Part shown: positions 42,240-53,479 of the stretch, in pieces | How positions within the stretch are numbered: the stretch's first letter is position 1 | Layout: every line of letters begins with the position of its first letter | NCBI GenBank assembly: GCA_018806985.1 | Contig: JADANN010000256.1 | Coordinates: forward strand, 161,501-225,500 | Reading direction: 5' to 3' | Source: Angiostrongylus vasorum | Taxonomy: Eukaryota > Nematoda > Chromadorea > Rhabditida > Metastrongylidae | Length of the DNA: 64,000 nt | Program-made: the position numbers and the translations under genes | Notes under the pieces: model-generated | What the model was told of the DNA's origin: nothing | Database searches by the model: none | What the model saw: the letters and a program-made list of their open reading frames with translations, nothing else

Positions 42240-43744
42240 TTATTGATGTTGTTCGATTTTCCGACGTAGTTCATCTTCGAGACTGCCTTCGACGACATCC
42301 TAAAAATACAGATTCCTAGGGGAATTCACGTTGTTGATTTATGACTAGCGTTTGTTTATTTTGAATCTTAGGCGAACTAAGTCAAAGAACGATCTGGTTA
42401 GGAGAGATATTGCACCACTAGTTCAGCTAGGCCTTGGTGATTATCTTACAATTAATAGTTCTTCTGCAAAACTTACAACTTGTACTTCATTGCGCACAAA
42501 GATGAATGTCGGCATGACTTTGATGTCAAATCGCGATGCAATATCTTCCTAAACATGTCTTTCCATTCTGAGATATCCATAATTGTTCGAGTGTATCGCA
42601 TGGTATCATGCCTTAAATATTAGTTAATCTCCGATAACCTATAATTTCAATCTCTTGGTTTATTGATAAGCTTATATAAGGTCATTTTTTACATGATCCG
42701 CTGCTGTGTGGATCCCAGCACTTCTTGCATTCGATTCGTTTCCTCGAATCCATCATCCACGATGGTCTTCCAACTTTTCGCACGTGGGTTCGACTACTGT
42801 TTGAGGATTGTGGCATTCTTTATGAATGCCGTTGAACGCTGTTTGTGCCCATCCCCTTGGTGTCCTGGGATAATAGGGCGATCGTACTACTCGAGGATAT
42901 TACAAATTCTTATTATAGCAAACGTTTTGGCGCTCTAATGATTTGAGTCGAATATTCACAGCAGTTATTTCATGACAATAACCGTTCTGTATAAAATGGC
43001 AGTGATTGGCGACACTAAGCCATACTTGCGGTTAGTCATTCTATACGATTTGGCTCGATCAGGCTACGAAGACCCAGGTCGCAAGAGGACGCAATTGTGA
43101 CGGACACTCAAATCATTTCGGCTCTGAAGGTGATGCCGCTGAAATTTAGCCACAACGAAGAGCTGTAACTACCCCTTATAAGCTCATTAATGAACCAAAG
43201 CAATGATTATTCATGCCGATGATAAATAAAAGTCGGTATTGAAAAAGAAAATCTTACGCTGTCATCAACGTCGACTTTGATGAAAATCACCGATGTGAAC
43301 TCATCCGACATTCGCTGTAAAAGCACTTTTCATTGAGTAGTAATTTATCTCATCTCCAGTATTGCACTACTTATACTATTCGAAATAATTTAACCAATAT
43401 TCACCATGAATTTTGGTCCAATAATTTTACATGGTCCGCACCAAGTAGCATAGAAATCAATGACTATGAGAGTGCTGGGATTTTCTTTTAAGATAGCATC
43501 GAACTCGTCCTAAAATATTAGTCGTTTGACATTTTACGCACAGATTCATGTCATTATATAAGCCTTGCATAGTTTCTTGAAAGTTTCAAGTTAGTACTGT
43601 TTTAATGCTGATATTAGCATAAATCATATGACGCAGGTAAGCGAAAGCTTGCTCCTTAGTACTTACCCTATGACACGTTTGCAGTGTGAATAACCCAGTG
43701 AAAAAGTTTCCGTTAGGAGTGCTACTTTTTCTTGGTCGAACCAT
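42240..43744 (-). CDS. thioredoxin, five exons
   Basis: Minus-strand gene, exons in transcript order: 43744-43667, 43509-43405, 43314-43258, 42548-42477, 42299-42240. Every intron is GT-AG and the joined frame gives 123 residues and TAA. Exon 2 has [20 protein letters not shown] with the active-site WCGPC; exon 3 has [12 protein letters not shown]; exon 4 has [17 protein letters not shown] with the conserved cis-proline; exon 5 ends [12 protein letters not shown]. These are the classic thioredoxin fold elements, so it is a disulfide reductase that takes electrons from thioredoxin reductase. Exons 2-5 are secure. Exon 1 ([15 protein letters not shown]...) is inferred from frame and donor only; it gives a basic N-terminal extension that could be a mitochondrial presequence, or the true first exon may lie elsewhere. 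Confidence 0.88.
42680..42895 (-). mobile_element. SINE family B fragment in thioredoxin intron
   Basis: The complement of CTGTGTGGATCCCAGCAC and GCATTCGATTCGTTTCCTCG is the family B tail. The head is missing. It lies within the 709-bp intron between thioredoxin exons 3 and 4. Confidence 0.65.
43120..43151 (+). ncRNA. hammerhead-ribozyme-like motif 8 (degenerate)
   Basis: Reads GGCTCTGAAGGTGATG, CCGCTGAAATTTAGCC. Stem I GGCT/AGCC and CUGA are kept; the ACGTC end is ATTT. It lies inside the third thioredoxin intron, on the strand opposite to that gene. Confidence 0.35.
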
Positions 43745-43854
43745 TACTTGTAATTCGAAAAGTACGGCGTGAATTGCCTAGCAAACGTTGAGAGGACGAC
43801 GTTGGTGTGTATAACAATTGGATTGGGGGGAAAAAGTCAGAGAAGCAGAAGTCG
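43745..43854. promoter_or_regulatory. divergent intergenic region between thioredoxin and small gene
   Basis: 110 bp separate the proposed thioredoxin ATG (minus) from the ATG of the small + strand ORF. If both starts are right, this is a shared promoter or trans-splice acceptor region. CCTAG (43778-43782) could act as an acceptor for the + gene. No clear TATA box is seen. Confidence 0.3.
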
Positions 43855-44160
43855 ATGAAACGATTATCGTCGTGCATCAAATTACATATTGACAACATTA
43901 TCCCAGCTCAAAAAGGACGTTTTGTAAAAGAAGAAGATGAATTAAAGGAGTGAGTTTGTTTTATTTTGAACAACCTTCTTTGGAATAGGAATGCAGGAAT
44001 GCATCGTTACATGAAAGCAAGAAGTCATTTTGTCAAGACAAACTGTCAAATAGATTGAATTTACTTCAGAGTGATTAGGTGTTGAGAAACGATCACTTTT
44101 TTTAAATACATTAGAAATGAAAATGGAGTTTTCTCACCACATCGGCCGGTTCACGTATAG
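43855..44160 (+). CDS. possible small two-exon protein
   Basis: Exon 43855-43949 encodes MKRLSSCIKLHIDN, IIPAQKGRFVKEEDELK and ends at a perfect donor (GTGAGT). Exon 44115-44160 follows TACATTAG and continues in phase as ENENGVFSPHRPVHV with TAG, giving 46 residues. Composition and splice sites look real, but I know no family for it, and 46 residues is short. The frame is also open upstream of the ATG to at least 43798, so the exon could be internal. It is divergent from the thioredoxin gene. Confidence 0.35.
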
Positions 44161-44219
44161 GCATGACGACGGAAATATGATTGACCGCATCGTCTAGAAG
44201 GGCGTGACGAAATACGGTA

Positions 44220-45005
44220 AGTAATCAGCAAATAAAATTGCATTGAGGAGTAGAAAGGGATACTTTGACTCCTCGATGGGGTATTTATGACCCTCGAAGG
44301 CAGTACAGCAATGGTTGCTACTGAGCTTCACGGCAAATGATCCAAATCAATCCAAGGCCTGGTTTGCTTGTTTATGGCACCCTGTACTATCTTTCAGTAA
44401 CGACTTCGAAAGCTCTTAATAATAAAGACCATTCTAAAAAAGAGTAAAGGGCCACAGTACTCGAACTGTTTCGCAGCATGCGCTGCTTTCGCAATTTTTT
44501 TACATAATGCATAGCTTTGTCCAGAAAAACTTGGTTGGATAGTTGGGTGGTGTGAATGAGGTAAACAGACTCCGGTACAGTTTCGATCTATTTCGTTCTG
44601 TCGTATTAATGGCACATGGTTCTGATTTGTTGAGACGTTCATGGATCACCATTCTATGATCTAAAAGCGATTTCCAGCTGCGAATTCTGTCGGTTGATGT
44701 GAATAGTAAACACTTCGACCAATCTTACATGTGGTTTTCTTAAATGTCGCTTGCATACCGTTGGAGTTCACCATGTTGCATTTGTCGTCCATCTGCCGTT
44801 CTTTTTTCACCACAACATCTCCCTATTTCCGCTTCTTTTTCGTTGTTTGTTTACCCAGGTTTCGAAGACGAAGACGAGATAACCCTGAGCAGCATAGTTC
44901 GGCTTTGCCTTAGGCACGCCAGCTGTGCTTCAGAAACATTTTTCAGGCGTTTTGTGAGCTATCATTTTGCATTTCCACTACACAGCTGCTTTCTTTCCAA
45001 TAATC
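44220..45005 (+). other. unassigned stretch with one orphan exon candidate
   Basis: At 44859-44953, between a strong acceptor (TTTGTTTACCCAG) and a good donor (GTGAGC), a frame reads FEDEDEITLSSIVRLCLRHA followed by SCASETFFRRF. It could be an exon of an unfound gene on the + strand, perhaps linked to the small ORF at 43855. Otherwise nothing is recognised. Confidence 0.3.
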
Positions 45006-45009
45006 CCTC

Positions 45010-45530
45010 TTTGCTTATTTTTTTATTTGCCGCCTATACATTTTTTTAATGTAGAGTATTATGTGAAATACAACCACTACGATGTTAAGATATGAGAAAA
45101 TTTCGGAACCTGAACTAGGCTTCCAGTCCGCGATTACCTTTTACTGGAGGTCACCTGCTATCCGCCACAGCAATAGAGGCCATAGCTTTGCTTTTCTCCC
45201 AACCACTTTTTTTTAAACGCTTACGGTGTTATTAGCAAAAATCAGACACTCAAACGGTAGTGAACTGTAGAGCACATGCCGGCATTGAACATCGTTAGGT
45301 GCGGTCGGAATCAAAAGATTTAGCTTTTATTTAATACCTACTGTTTTTTTCATGGCATGGTATTATACGAAATACAACAACAAGAATGGCGAAAAAAAAT
45401 TTGAGCGAAACTCGGCACTTCAGGTGGTCTTCAACCTGTCATAACCCTTTCCGAGAGCTCACGCGCTATCCACCACAGCAATTGAGGCCCTTGCTTTGTC
45501 TTTCTCTCTAGAGCCAGTCCCTTAATCAGT
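45010..45530 (+). mobile_element. two tandem family C-related copies
   Basis: Copy one (45010-45200) has AGAGTATTATGTGAAATACA, ACCACTACGATGTTAAGATA and CACAGCAATAGAGGCC; copy two (45330-45530) has GCATGGTATTATACGAAATA and CACAGCAATTGAGGCCC. Both share the family C left end but have a different, common right part, so they form a subfamily. Confidence 0.55.
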
Positions 45531-45539
45531 CACTAGTCG

Positions 45540-47130
45540 ACGGATGATTGTGGGGCGGAGTCACTAGTGTACAAGCGTTGAGAGGACTACCGTCATTACA
45601 ATGCTGTTAAATTTCTCTTTGATGTTGACAGAGAGCAGCTGGTATTGTGGTCTTTGAAACCGACAAATTATAAATGGTATTCCTAACAGACTCCCGTCTT
45701 AGACAAGCCTTAGAAGTGATTTATATAATATTTATACCGCACATACGTTTCTATCATAATCTACCTTAAATGCTCAAAAGTCCTGACGGCTAGTGGTGTT
45801 TATTGCCAATTTTTTTCTTCTCGAACACCACATGCCTTTTTCGATCCTGGACAAGCTGCTCCATGTTCAAGGTGAATGCGACTTTTTCATGGAGCAGCTA
45901 TTAAACAGAAATTGAAGACTAAGGATGGGTAGATGGCCTGATAGTATAAATTATGAGTCGACGAATTGGTGATGGGAGATGTGCAAGGAATTTTGGGTGT
46001 AGATCCTTCATGATAGAATATTCTCTACCCGGATAATAAGAGTATAGTCGTATTGTATCTAGTGAGGGAGCGCAATTACGGCAGGCGCAGAATTTGACTA
46101 GTTAAACTTTTTATTATAAAAAATCGCAGTACAATTATAAAAAATACAACAAATCATTGTGATACGTCAGAATCAATGTGAATAGGTGTGAATATGTGCT
46201 AGCAATATAAGTAAAGTAGTAATGCAGTGAAAAGCTAAGGTGAGAAATAAGACGATATGAAAGACTAAAACATTGCAGTGAGCTAGAAGGAGTGATCTGA
46301 CCGTGGACAACGGTCTTCGGTCTTCATAGAATGCCGTTCAAGAGCGCAGCAATCGCTATGGTTTCAAGATTATTATGGGGGGTTAAGGAACAGATCAAAA
46401 TATTTCCCACTTAGCTTCCCTCTTTGAAAGGCGGTCTTGATTCAAATTGAACGCAACCAGAAGGGATCAAGTGGTCGAGCTGCGGAAAAAGAAAAGTCTT
46501 CATTCTGTTGTGACGTAGTATTCCAAGGGGAACGGGAGCAAGAAACGCATGAGTAGTAGCGTTGCAGGAGTCTTTTCTAATAGGTGCTGTGCAAAACTCT
46601 GTTTTTTGCGGCTTATCTTCGGATGTGTCATCTATATCTGGCACCCATGAAGCGTAGTTCGAAATTTCATTGCTTCTCAGTGATCAGCAGTCATCGTGGG
46701 TGGGAGCGTAACGAGATTTGCCAGCTTGCGACCAGGCTGCTGCCAAGGAGGCGGTTTATCATATCACGATTTGCCGAAGAAATGTTGACCTGGGTAAACA
46801 CTCGGTTTTTACCACCGAGAGATTCTACATGGGAGCAAAACACATGGCTACTTACCTTACACAGTAGATGTGCCGGCTTCTAAAGCCTCCGGATTTTGTA
46901 AATTCATTTGGATGAAGGCGGATGTAGAAGTCGTTTCCTTAAAAGTGGCTATCGAGATGGTTGAAAAATAGTTTTGTGGTGGGTCTTAGGAGTATTTCGG
47001 GTGAGGTGGACTTCCGCTTCTTATCGTATATGATATGATCTATTTAATTACTTATTATGATATTCAAATTGCCCAATTTCCATTCGTTTCTCTCTGACCC
47101 AATCATCGTCAATGATTGTGGCTCGCGTCT
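45540..47130. other. unassigned stretch
   Basis: No supported gene. Two overlapping open frames, 46411-46644 (minus) and 46584-46883 (plus), show no domain that I recognise. Confidence 0.4.
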
Positions 47131-47134
47131 CTTA

Positions 47135-48419
47135 GGTTGCTCAGAAATAAATGAGCGTTTTTTTAACTATGTTATTAGAAATGTCATAACTCGCTTCAAA
47201 CAGAACTTTACTAATCAGAATAAAAACCTTTGAATCCTCACATTTTTTCAACAAGTTTATTTATTCCAATTGCATAAAAATTCTGGAGTTCTGGAAGCGA
47301 TGAATTTGTTGAAGGCATTTTTTGCGTCATCGTGGTTGGTGAAGCATTTCTCGTGCAGGAAGCTGTCAAGGTCCTTGAAGAAGTGATAGTCGGTAGGCAA
47401 GAGGTCTAATGGATATTGTGGATGAGGCGAGTTTCGTATGCCAACTCGTTCAACTTTTGCAGCGCTGGTTCCTCAACGTGAAGTCGGGCATTGTTGTAGA
47501 GAATTATTGCTTCCTTTCTGTTCACCAGTGCTCGTCGTTGTTTTTGGAGTTTACGGTGCATTTCGTCGATTTTTTGGAAATAGTCCTCTGCCGTAATCGT
47601 TTTGCCCGGATTCAAATAACTGTGATTACTCAACCTAGCTGCAGACCAAACACTTACAATAACCTTTTTTGGTGCAATTTCGACTTTGGGAAGCGCTATG
47701 AAGCTTGATTGCAACCCAACCATTGAGTTGAATTTCCAGCTGTACAGAATCCACTTCTCGTCGCACGTCACAATTCGATCAAGGGAAGAGTCGCTTTTGT
47801 TGCGCAGAATAAGAGCAGACGGCACCTCACAACGGCGATTTTTTTTAGTATCGTTTAATTCGTCCGGTTCCCATTTGTCGAGGGTTTTTTGTCTTTCTTA
47901 TGCGATTCAAGCAAGTGGAAATTGTTCCTATACTTAAGCCAAGCTGTTCTGCATGCTCTCGAACGGTTGTTCGCGTGTTTACTTCCACTTCTGCTTTCAT
48001 TTCGTCGTCGTAAAGCTTACTGGGGCGCCTGCGACCTTCCCTAACATCGAGGCCGAAATCACCACATCGGAATTTCCGGAACCATGTTCGCACTGTTGAT
48101 TCACCAACACTGCCTTCACCCCAAACTTCATAAATGTTTCGAGCCGTCTCTGCTCCACTGCGACCGAGTTTGAACTCGCAAAATAGAATTTAAAAATTAA
48201 AATTAAGTTCGTTTTTGAAATCTAAAATTGCAAAGCTCAAAACTGGTAAAAAAGAAAAAGTTTAACTTCCAACAAAATATAAAAGATATGCTTAAAAAAG
48301 AGCATAAAATCAGCTTTCTAATAATATATAATGTTGAAAGATGCAAAGAAAAAAATTTATTGGTAGAAAATACATTGAACAATAAATATTTTAAAACGCT
48401 CATTTGTTTCTGAACAACC
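47135..48419 (-). mobile_element. mariner element with both terminal inverted repeats
   Basis: A 1285-bp element, the usual mariner length. Its ends are inverted: GGTTGCTCAGAAATAAATGA at 47135 and the complement of the right end, GGTTGTTCAGAAACAAATGA, at 48419; both continue GCGTTTT. TA flanks the left end and TG (probably a mutated TA) the right. The minus-strand transposase is nearly full length: an N-terminal helix-turn-helix region (STVRTWFRKFRCGDF, RRRPSKL, LGLSIGTIS), the first catalytic block IVTCDEKWILY, VIVSVWSAARLSNHSYLNPG, NNARLHVEEPALQKL, and DLLPTDYHFFKDLDSFLHEK. Several frameshifts and stops break it, so it cannot make an active enzyme. Confidence 0.9.
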
Positions 48420-48699
48420 TGATAACAAGGCAACATTCGCAAAACCCCTTCCGTAATCCTGAGATCGTTGACATTAGCCACCAACACCCGGCCATCGTTA
48501 GGAATACCGTCCGAGGGGACACTTGCATGCTTTTGGAGTCTACTCCATTGTTGCCTTCGTCCATAAATCATGTTCTTCTGATTATATGACTGCCCACCTT
48601 TGCTTCTCTGTCGACGTATATTCTCCCGGATCCCGAAAATGAGATGTAAGCTTCGAATATGATCCGAATTGTGTATTCCGGCTAGATGTGGCGTGTGCC

Positions 48700-51500
48700 A
48701 GATTCAGAAGACATCGTTCAAACGTTTCGTAGGTGGTACACACAGTTCTTGACGTGGTTGAAATGTCATCTCACGTCTCTGCAGCAAAGCGGAGCTCTGC
48801 GAGAAATGTTGCGTTGAGAAGCTGAGAGCGGAGTTTTGGGTCCGTTGGTGGTTAATGGTTTTTTTGAGAGACCCCAGCGCGGCCCACGCTGTTTCCCTTT
48901 TTTCTCCCAAATTCCTCGTTCATGTTATTGTCTAAGTTCTCTGAATTTCTAAAGCACACGTGTGGAGTGGTCTCTACAATTAGAGAACCATGCAGTGCAA
49001 TTTGTTCTCCTTCGCACCATGGCTCCCTCATAAGCCGAGACTTCGTCATGCTTATTCGCAGTCCAATCATTTTTCCTGCTTTGTTGACCTCGTTGATTAT
49101 CAGCTTTGGTTTGTTGCTACCTCTTGAAGGGACGAAGATTTCGTCGGCCAAACGAAAATCTGATAAGAATTTTCCGTCAATACATATGCCCTTCTTTCCT
49201 CAATTGAATAACTTCATTATCCACTGCACTGCAGCGCTAAACAGCTTGGATGATATTCTGTTATCTTATCAAGCTTATTTTCTTGTAAGTATGGTACTTG
49301 GTCGTTAAACAAGCTGTGTTTTTTTGCTGCAGTTCCGAAAAACAGTCAGCTAATGTTCTCATCTGGAACGAGTCCATTCGTTGCTCGACAAGTGGTGATG
49401 GGATTGCCTCGTTTCGAGTCTGTCAAATGCTTTTTCGTAGTATTGATGAGGACCGAAGACAGATGGTACCCTGGCTACAAGCCCCCCATGACTCATGGCG
49501 GGGTTTGCATGTAGTACATGCAGGGGTATCGCTGTGGGAATTCTGCTTTCTCATCCGAGATCTTCGATATGCGCAAAAGGGCAATAATCGTGAACAGCTT
49601 GTAAAATGCGCTCAGCAAGCATATCGGACGATATTAATATATAATGTATCCGACATTAGTATGCGGTATTACTATATATTATATACATGCATATATAATA
49701 GACAGCATATCCGACATTGTTTAGTATAAGTTTTTGAGAATACTTCAGCATCATTATCGCACGATAGTTGCGAAGATTTCATCGGTCATCCTTTTTCGGC
49801 GGAATGACGTCCTCCACTGGTCTGGGGTTTTCTTCTTTTGAGGGTAGGATATTATATGGTTGGCAAGAGCTACGTATATTGTATAAATTGTAAATTGTGG
49901 CTTCCAGCCCTAAGAAACTAGGCGGTGATATTATCGGGTTCTGGAGTTGTTCCCTCTCTTCATGCTTTCTATAGTAACTCGAGCCTAACAGGATGGAAAC
50001 CCAAGTGGTTTTAATCTAACGAGAATTTCGAGGTCCGAGATGGGAATTGTGTAGCAGGAAAAACTGGCACACCATTTTTTCCACTATCAATTCCATATCA
50101 TGACATGAACTGTTGATAATTCCATCTTCGTTCATTAAGGTAAAGAACAGAACATTATTGTCGAATAGAACGTCACTTCAGATTAAATCGCTTTTGAGGC
50201 GCTTCCAATAAATTTTTCTGCCTCTCAGCCATCACCTGTCACCTGTTGTCCCGTTGCTCGTCGAGTGAGTCGAGCACGCACCAGTAAACTCCCATTTCTC
50301 TCTGCAGAGATATTCATTATATTGAACATGAGAGACGCATACGAAACCAATCCATTCTTCATGAACCTCGCTTTGCTTCGTGTCAGTTGATATTCGTTCA
50401 GCCTAGCTAATATTTGTTATAAGAATGATCTCATCAGCGAAACGTGCAGCTCCGCGTTGGTTTATCACATTAAATGTTTCTGGAGAGAGACGTCTCTTGG
50501 TGACTATCGAAATCTCAACCTTCATAGAGCTAATCTGAAGATTTTCAATGAGCCGATCGTATTCCTTGTCGACGTTATCAACAACGGCATCATTCTAACA
50601 GCCGACATGAATAAATCCCAGTTTATGGTAGTTTTGGGATGTGGTTTTTTAACTTAGCCACTTTTTTCTCCTTTCCACGCGAAATAAAATCTTGCATTAA
50701 AGATGCGATGGTCTGATCCCGTGTAGAATTTTATAACAACGGCAACATCCGTCAGGAAAAACCTTCGATTTGCCATGATGTGGTCTCTTTCGTTATGGTG
50801 CTCACCATTTGTACACTCACACCTTCAACTTTGGGAGTGGGGCTTCCGTAATTGTGAGCTGGAATAAGTAGTTTCAATCTTTGTGGTAAACTCAGATGGT
50901 TACTCATTCTGCTCGTTCCATTTTAAACCTTCGGTTTTAATGTGACGCTCTTTAAACAATCTTCTGGGTTCAGTCTTAGTATTAAAATCTCCAATGATGA
51001 CAATGAAGAATGTTTGGTCCTCTCTGTAGAACATCTCCACGTCCATATAGAACGTTCCAATTTCGTCTTCATCATAGCGTGTGATGTCCGAGCATAGACG
51101 ACTAAAATTGTGAAAGCGGCTATTCATCCACATCTCTTCACCCGTAAACACCCCTATCCCGGTTGTTAGTTGTTTGAATGGATCCACCTTCATGGCCAAA
51201 CTTGTGTTGACAAGAACGCTGACGCTGCCTACTCCTCTACGGTCGCGTGTTCTCAGGAACAGTTCTTTTCTGGCGTCATAGACGGCCTTGAATGGGTGGC
51301 CTCTTCTCGCCTCAGCCACTCCGATGACATCGTATCCATTAGCGTTTGGTATCGACGTATAGCTTCCTGAGCACTGAACGTGGGCTGTGTATACCCATGG
51401 GTACCTCGAAAGTCTCTTCCAGGGCAGGCGGGAAGCTTATCTGTTGGAGGCGACTCCTAACCGCCTCCCAAATACTTCCTGGTTATTTGGTTGAAGTTGG
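48700..51500 (-). mobile_element. RTE-type LINE, degenerate minus copy
   Basis: In minus-strand order, 51370-50900 encodes the apurinic endonuclease part ([74 protein letters not shown]); 50640-50400 is the linker region; 49160-48850 encodes RT blocks (FADEIFVPSRGSNK, INEVNKAGKMIGLRISMTKS, CEGEQIALHGS) and 48910-48704 the part after the RT (AAWAALGSLK). Frameshifts occur throughout. Its RT (INEVNKAGKKIGLRI type) belongs to a different subfamily from the + copy at 53480. Confidence 0.8.
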
Positions 51501-51632
51501 ATTGACCTGTAGAATATAATCAGGAAAACGAGAACACATCAACCTACGCATTCATGAATATGTGTTCGTAAATCTTCGTATTCTTGTTGAGCAAACACGA
51601 GGTGTTATTTTTTATTCTTTATTCACGAACAA

Positions 51633-51667
51633 GCTGACGTTTCGGCGGATTTCGCCTTCCTCAGAGC
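51633..51667 (-). ncRNA. hammerhead-ribozyme-like motif 9 (best match)
   Basis: The complement reads GGCTCTGAGGAAGGCG, loop AAATC, CGCC, GAAACGTC and AGC. The core CUGAGGA, a 4-bp helix II, GAAA, self-complementary ACGU, cleavage C and stem I (GCT/AGC) all match the minimal hammerhead of PLEs, with one extra A before helix II. TTTATTCTTTATTC on the + strand (AATAAA on the sense strand) lies just downstream in sense. Confidence 0.6.
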
Positions 51668-51959
51668 CGCTTTCTATGAGGCTTCCACTGAGTATGTCGC
51701 GTGGAGACCAACCGCACAGAGTTCACATGGAAGCGTAAAATGTGTTCGTAAATATAGTAGGTACGTGTAAAATCGCCGCAGCAGAAACAGGGAGCCCATC
51801 GCGTGGACCCACCTGCCTCTCCTAGAAGCATTGGATTTCTTTTGGTCAGCGATTAACCCTATCCACCATCTAGAGACTTGTCACATTGTCTTGCGATTAA
51901 TATCCATGAGAGGATCCGTTTCTGCAGCCCATACCGATGTAAATCCTCCTGCAAAGATT

Positions 51960-53019
51960 TTCTATGGTTGACATCTATTATCAGCTCTGTTGGGCGTGTT
52001 GCAGTATTGTCAAGCTTCTGTTTCATCCTATTTTGAGCAACTCTTTAGTCATAATGGAGATGCGGCTTGAACTTGTTCGAGGAAAGGGAGGCGAGTTCGG
52101 CCCCTCAGTCTGGTCTTTCTTTATCTGCCGGTCATATGTGAAGAGGATTTTATTGCGAATATCCTCCGCGTATACGAATTGGTTCATTTTTCTTGAACGA
52201 TAACAGAAGTTCCTTTTCAGTTTATGGCAGATTTCAATTTTCTCACGAAGAAGACGGTGATCATATCAAGTACATAATCCAGTGACACTGAGGTGTCAAA
52301 GACTCATCATTTTCTGTTCGTGAGATATGATCGACCACTGCACGAGCCATGCCTTTAATAGACACCCATGCCCATCGGCGATTTCCTGTGTTCTGGAAAA
52401 ATGAATTTCCATGGATGGATGATGATGAGACATCCTGCAGACAGGAGTCCTGCAAGATGATTTCCATTCTCATTTCGTTCTCCTATTCCGAATTTCACTA
52501 TCTTGTACTCATCTTTGTTGGCTGTTCCTATTATAGCATTGATGTCTTCAACAGCGAATTTATAGAAGGACTTTTTCATTGCGGTTTACTTCCTATAAGT
52601 TGGAGTGCATAGCAGTTTATGATACTGACCTTCCTTTGACGTGGAAGTTAGGAGTAGAATAATGGCCAGGCACGGTGGTAGGATTTCGTATGAAGTGGGA
52701 AATAGATGTGTACGAGAAAGCCAATGTCTGGAAAATTTCTGGCCACGAATGACAAAAGTTCCATCATCTAATCGGCTTATGTCGGCCTTCCTGCTTTTTG
52801 TCTCTTGTTGGGTGATCACATAGTATTTGATTCGACCAGTGGCGTCAACAGGGGTGTGAAGGTCGGCGTCTGAAGAAACTGTTCTGTTTTACACGTGTAC
52901 AGCAACATGCACTCTCCCTCATGGGTCATGGGCGTGTTTGTTTTGCGTCTCTCCAGTGACACCCTATGGAACCCGAGACCATAGCCTATCATCGGTTGTC
53001 TCACCGTCCAACGTCTCAC
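51960..53019 (-). mobile_element. RTE-type LINE fragment, minus
   Basis: From the right end on the minus strand: an N-terminal phrase (LYTCKTEQFLQTPTFTP), DDGTFVIRGQKFSRHWLS, SYEILPPCLAIILLLTSTS, FAVEDINAIIGTANKDEYKI, FGIGERNENGNHLAGLLSAG and ARAVVDHISRTENDE: the endonuclease region of an RTE-like element in broken frames. Sequence down to about 51960 may be its decayed RT start. Head to head with the + RTE that begins at 53030. Confidence 0.7.
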
Positions 53020-53029
53020 TTGGGAGCGC

Positions 53030-53345
53030 TCAGTGTGCAGGGTGCTAAGGCAGAAATTCTGCTGGTTGAGCTATTGTAGCTCTCTGGAGCCCCCTACGTC
53101 ACCCCGGCTACAGCCTTCCTCAGGTCGTCATCACCACAGGCGGTCTCCGGCCATTGTGGATCAGATGGAGATTTTTTCACCTTGCCACCATTTTGAAACC
53201 CGGACGGCTATCATTCCTAGTTTTTGGTTTACACTTAGCTGGGCTTCCCAATGGAGACGTTAGATTGCTTCTTAGTCTGGAAGACTCTGCTGATATCCCC
53301 CCTGTTCTAAATCGCAGTCCAACACCCAGGAACGCCTTACAGCCA
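53030..53345 (+). repeat. RTE 5' block in place upstream of the RTE ORF
   Basis: Related to the solo blocks at 12430 and 19745 (GGTTGAGCTATTGTAGCTC, CACCACAGGCGG, GGGCTTCCCAATGGAGAC, GTCCAACACCCAGGAACGCC). It lies 135 bp before the RTE endonuclease frame, and may be the element's 5' UTR. Confidence 0.55.
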
Positions 53346-53479
53346 TAATGTATATCATATTGCGATGGACTAATCGGTTGTTTTTTGTCTTGTTGTGTAA
53401 AAGGAGTTACAGAATAGACCTTATGACGAATATCTGTCTTGTATTCTTTCAATTTGTGCTGCAGCCAATTATCGAGCTT

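Noticed and set aside
47409..47937. Plus-strand ORFs
   Set aside because: They are antisense shadows of the mariner transposase on the minus strand.
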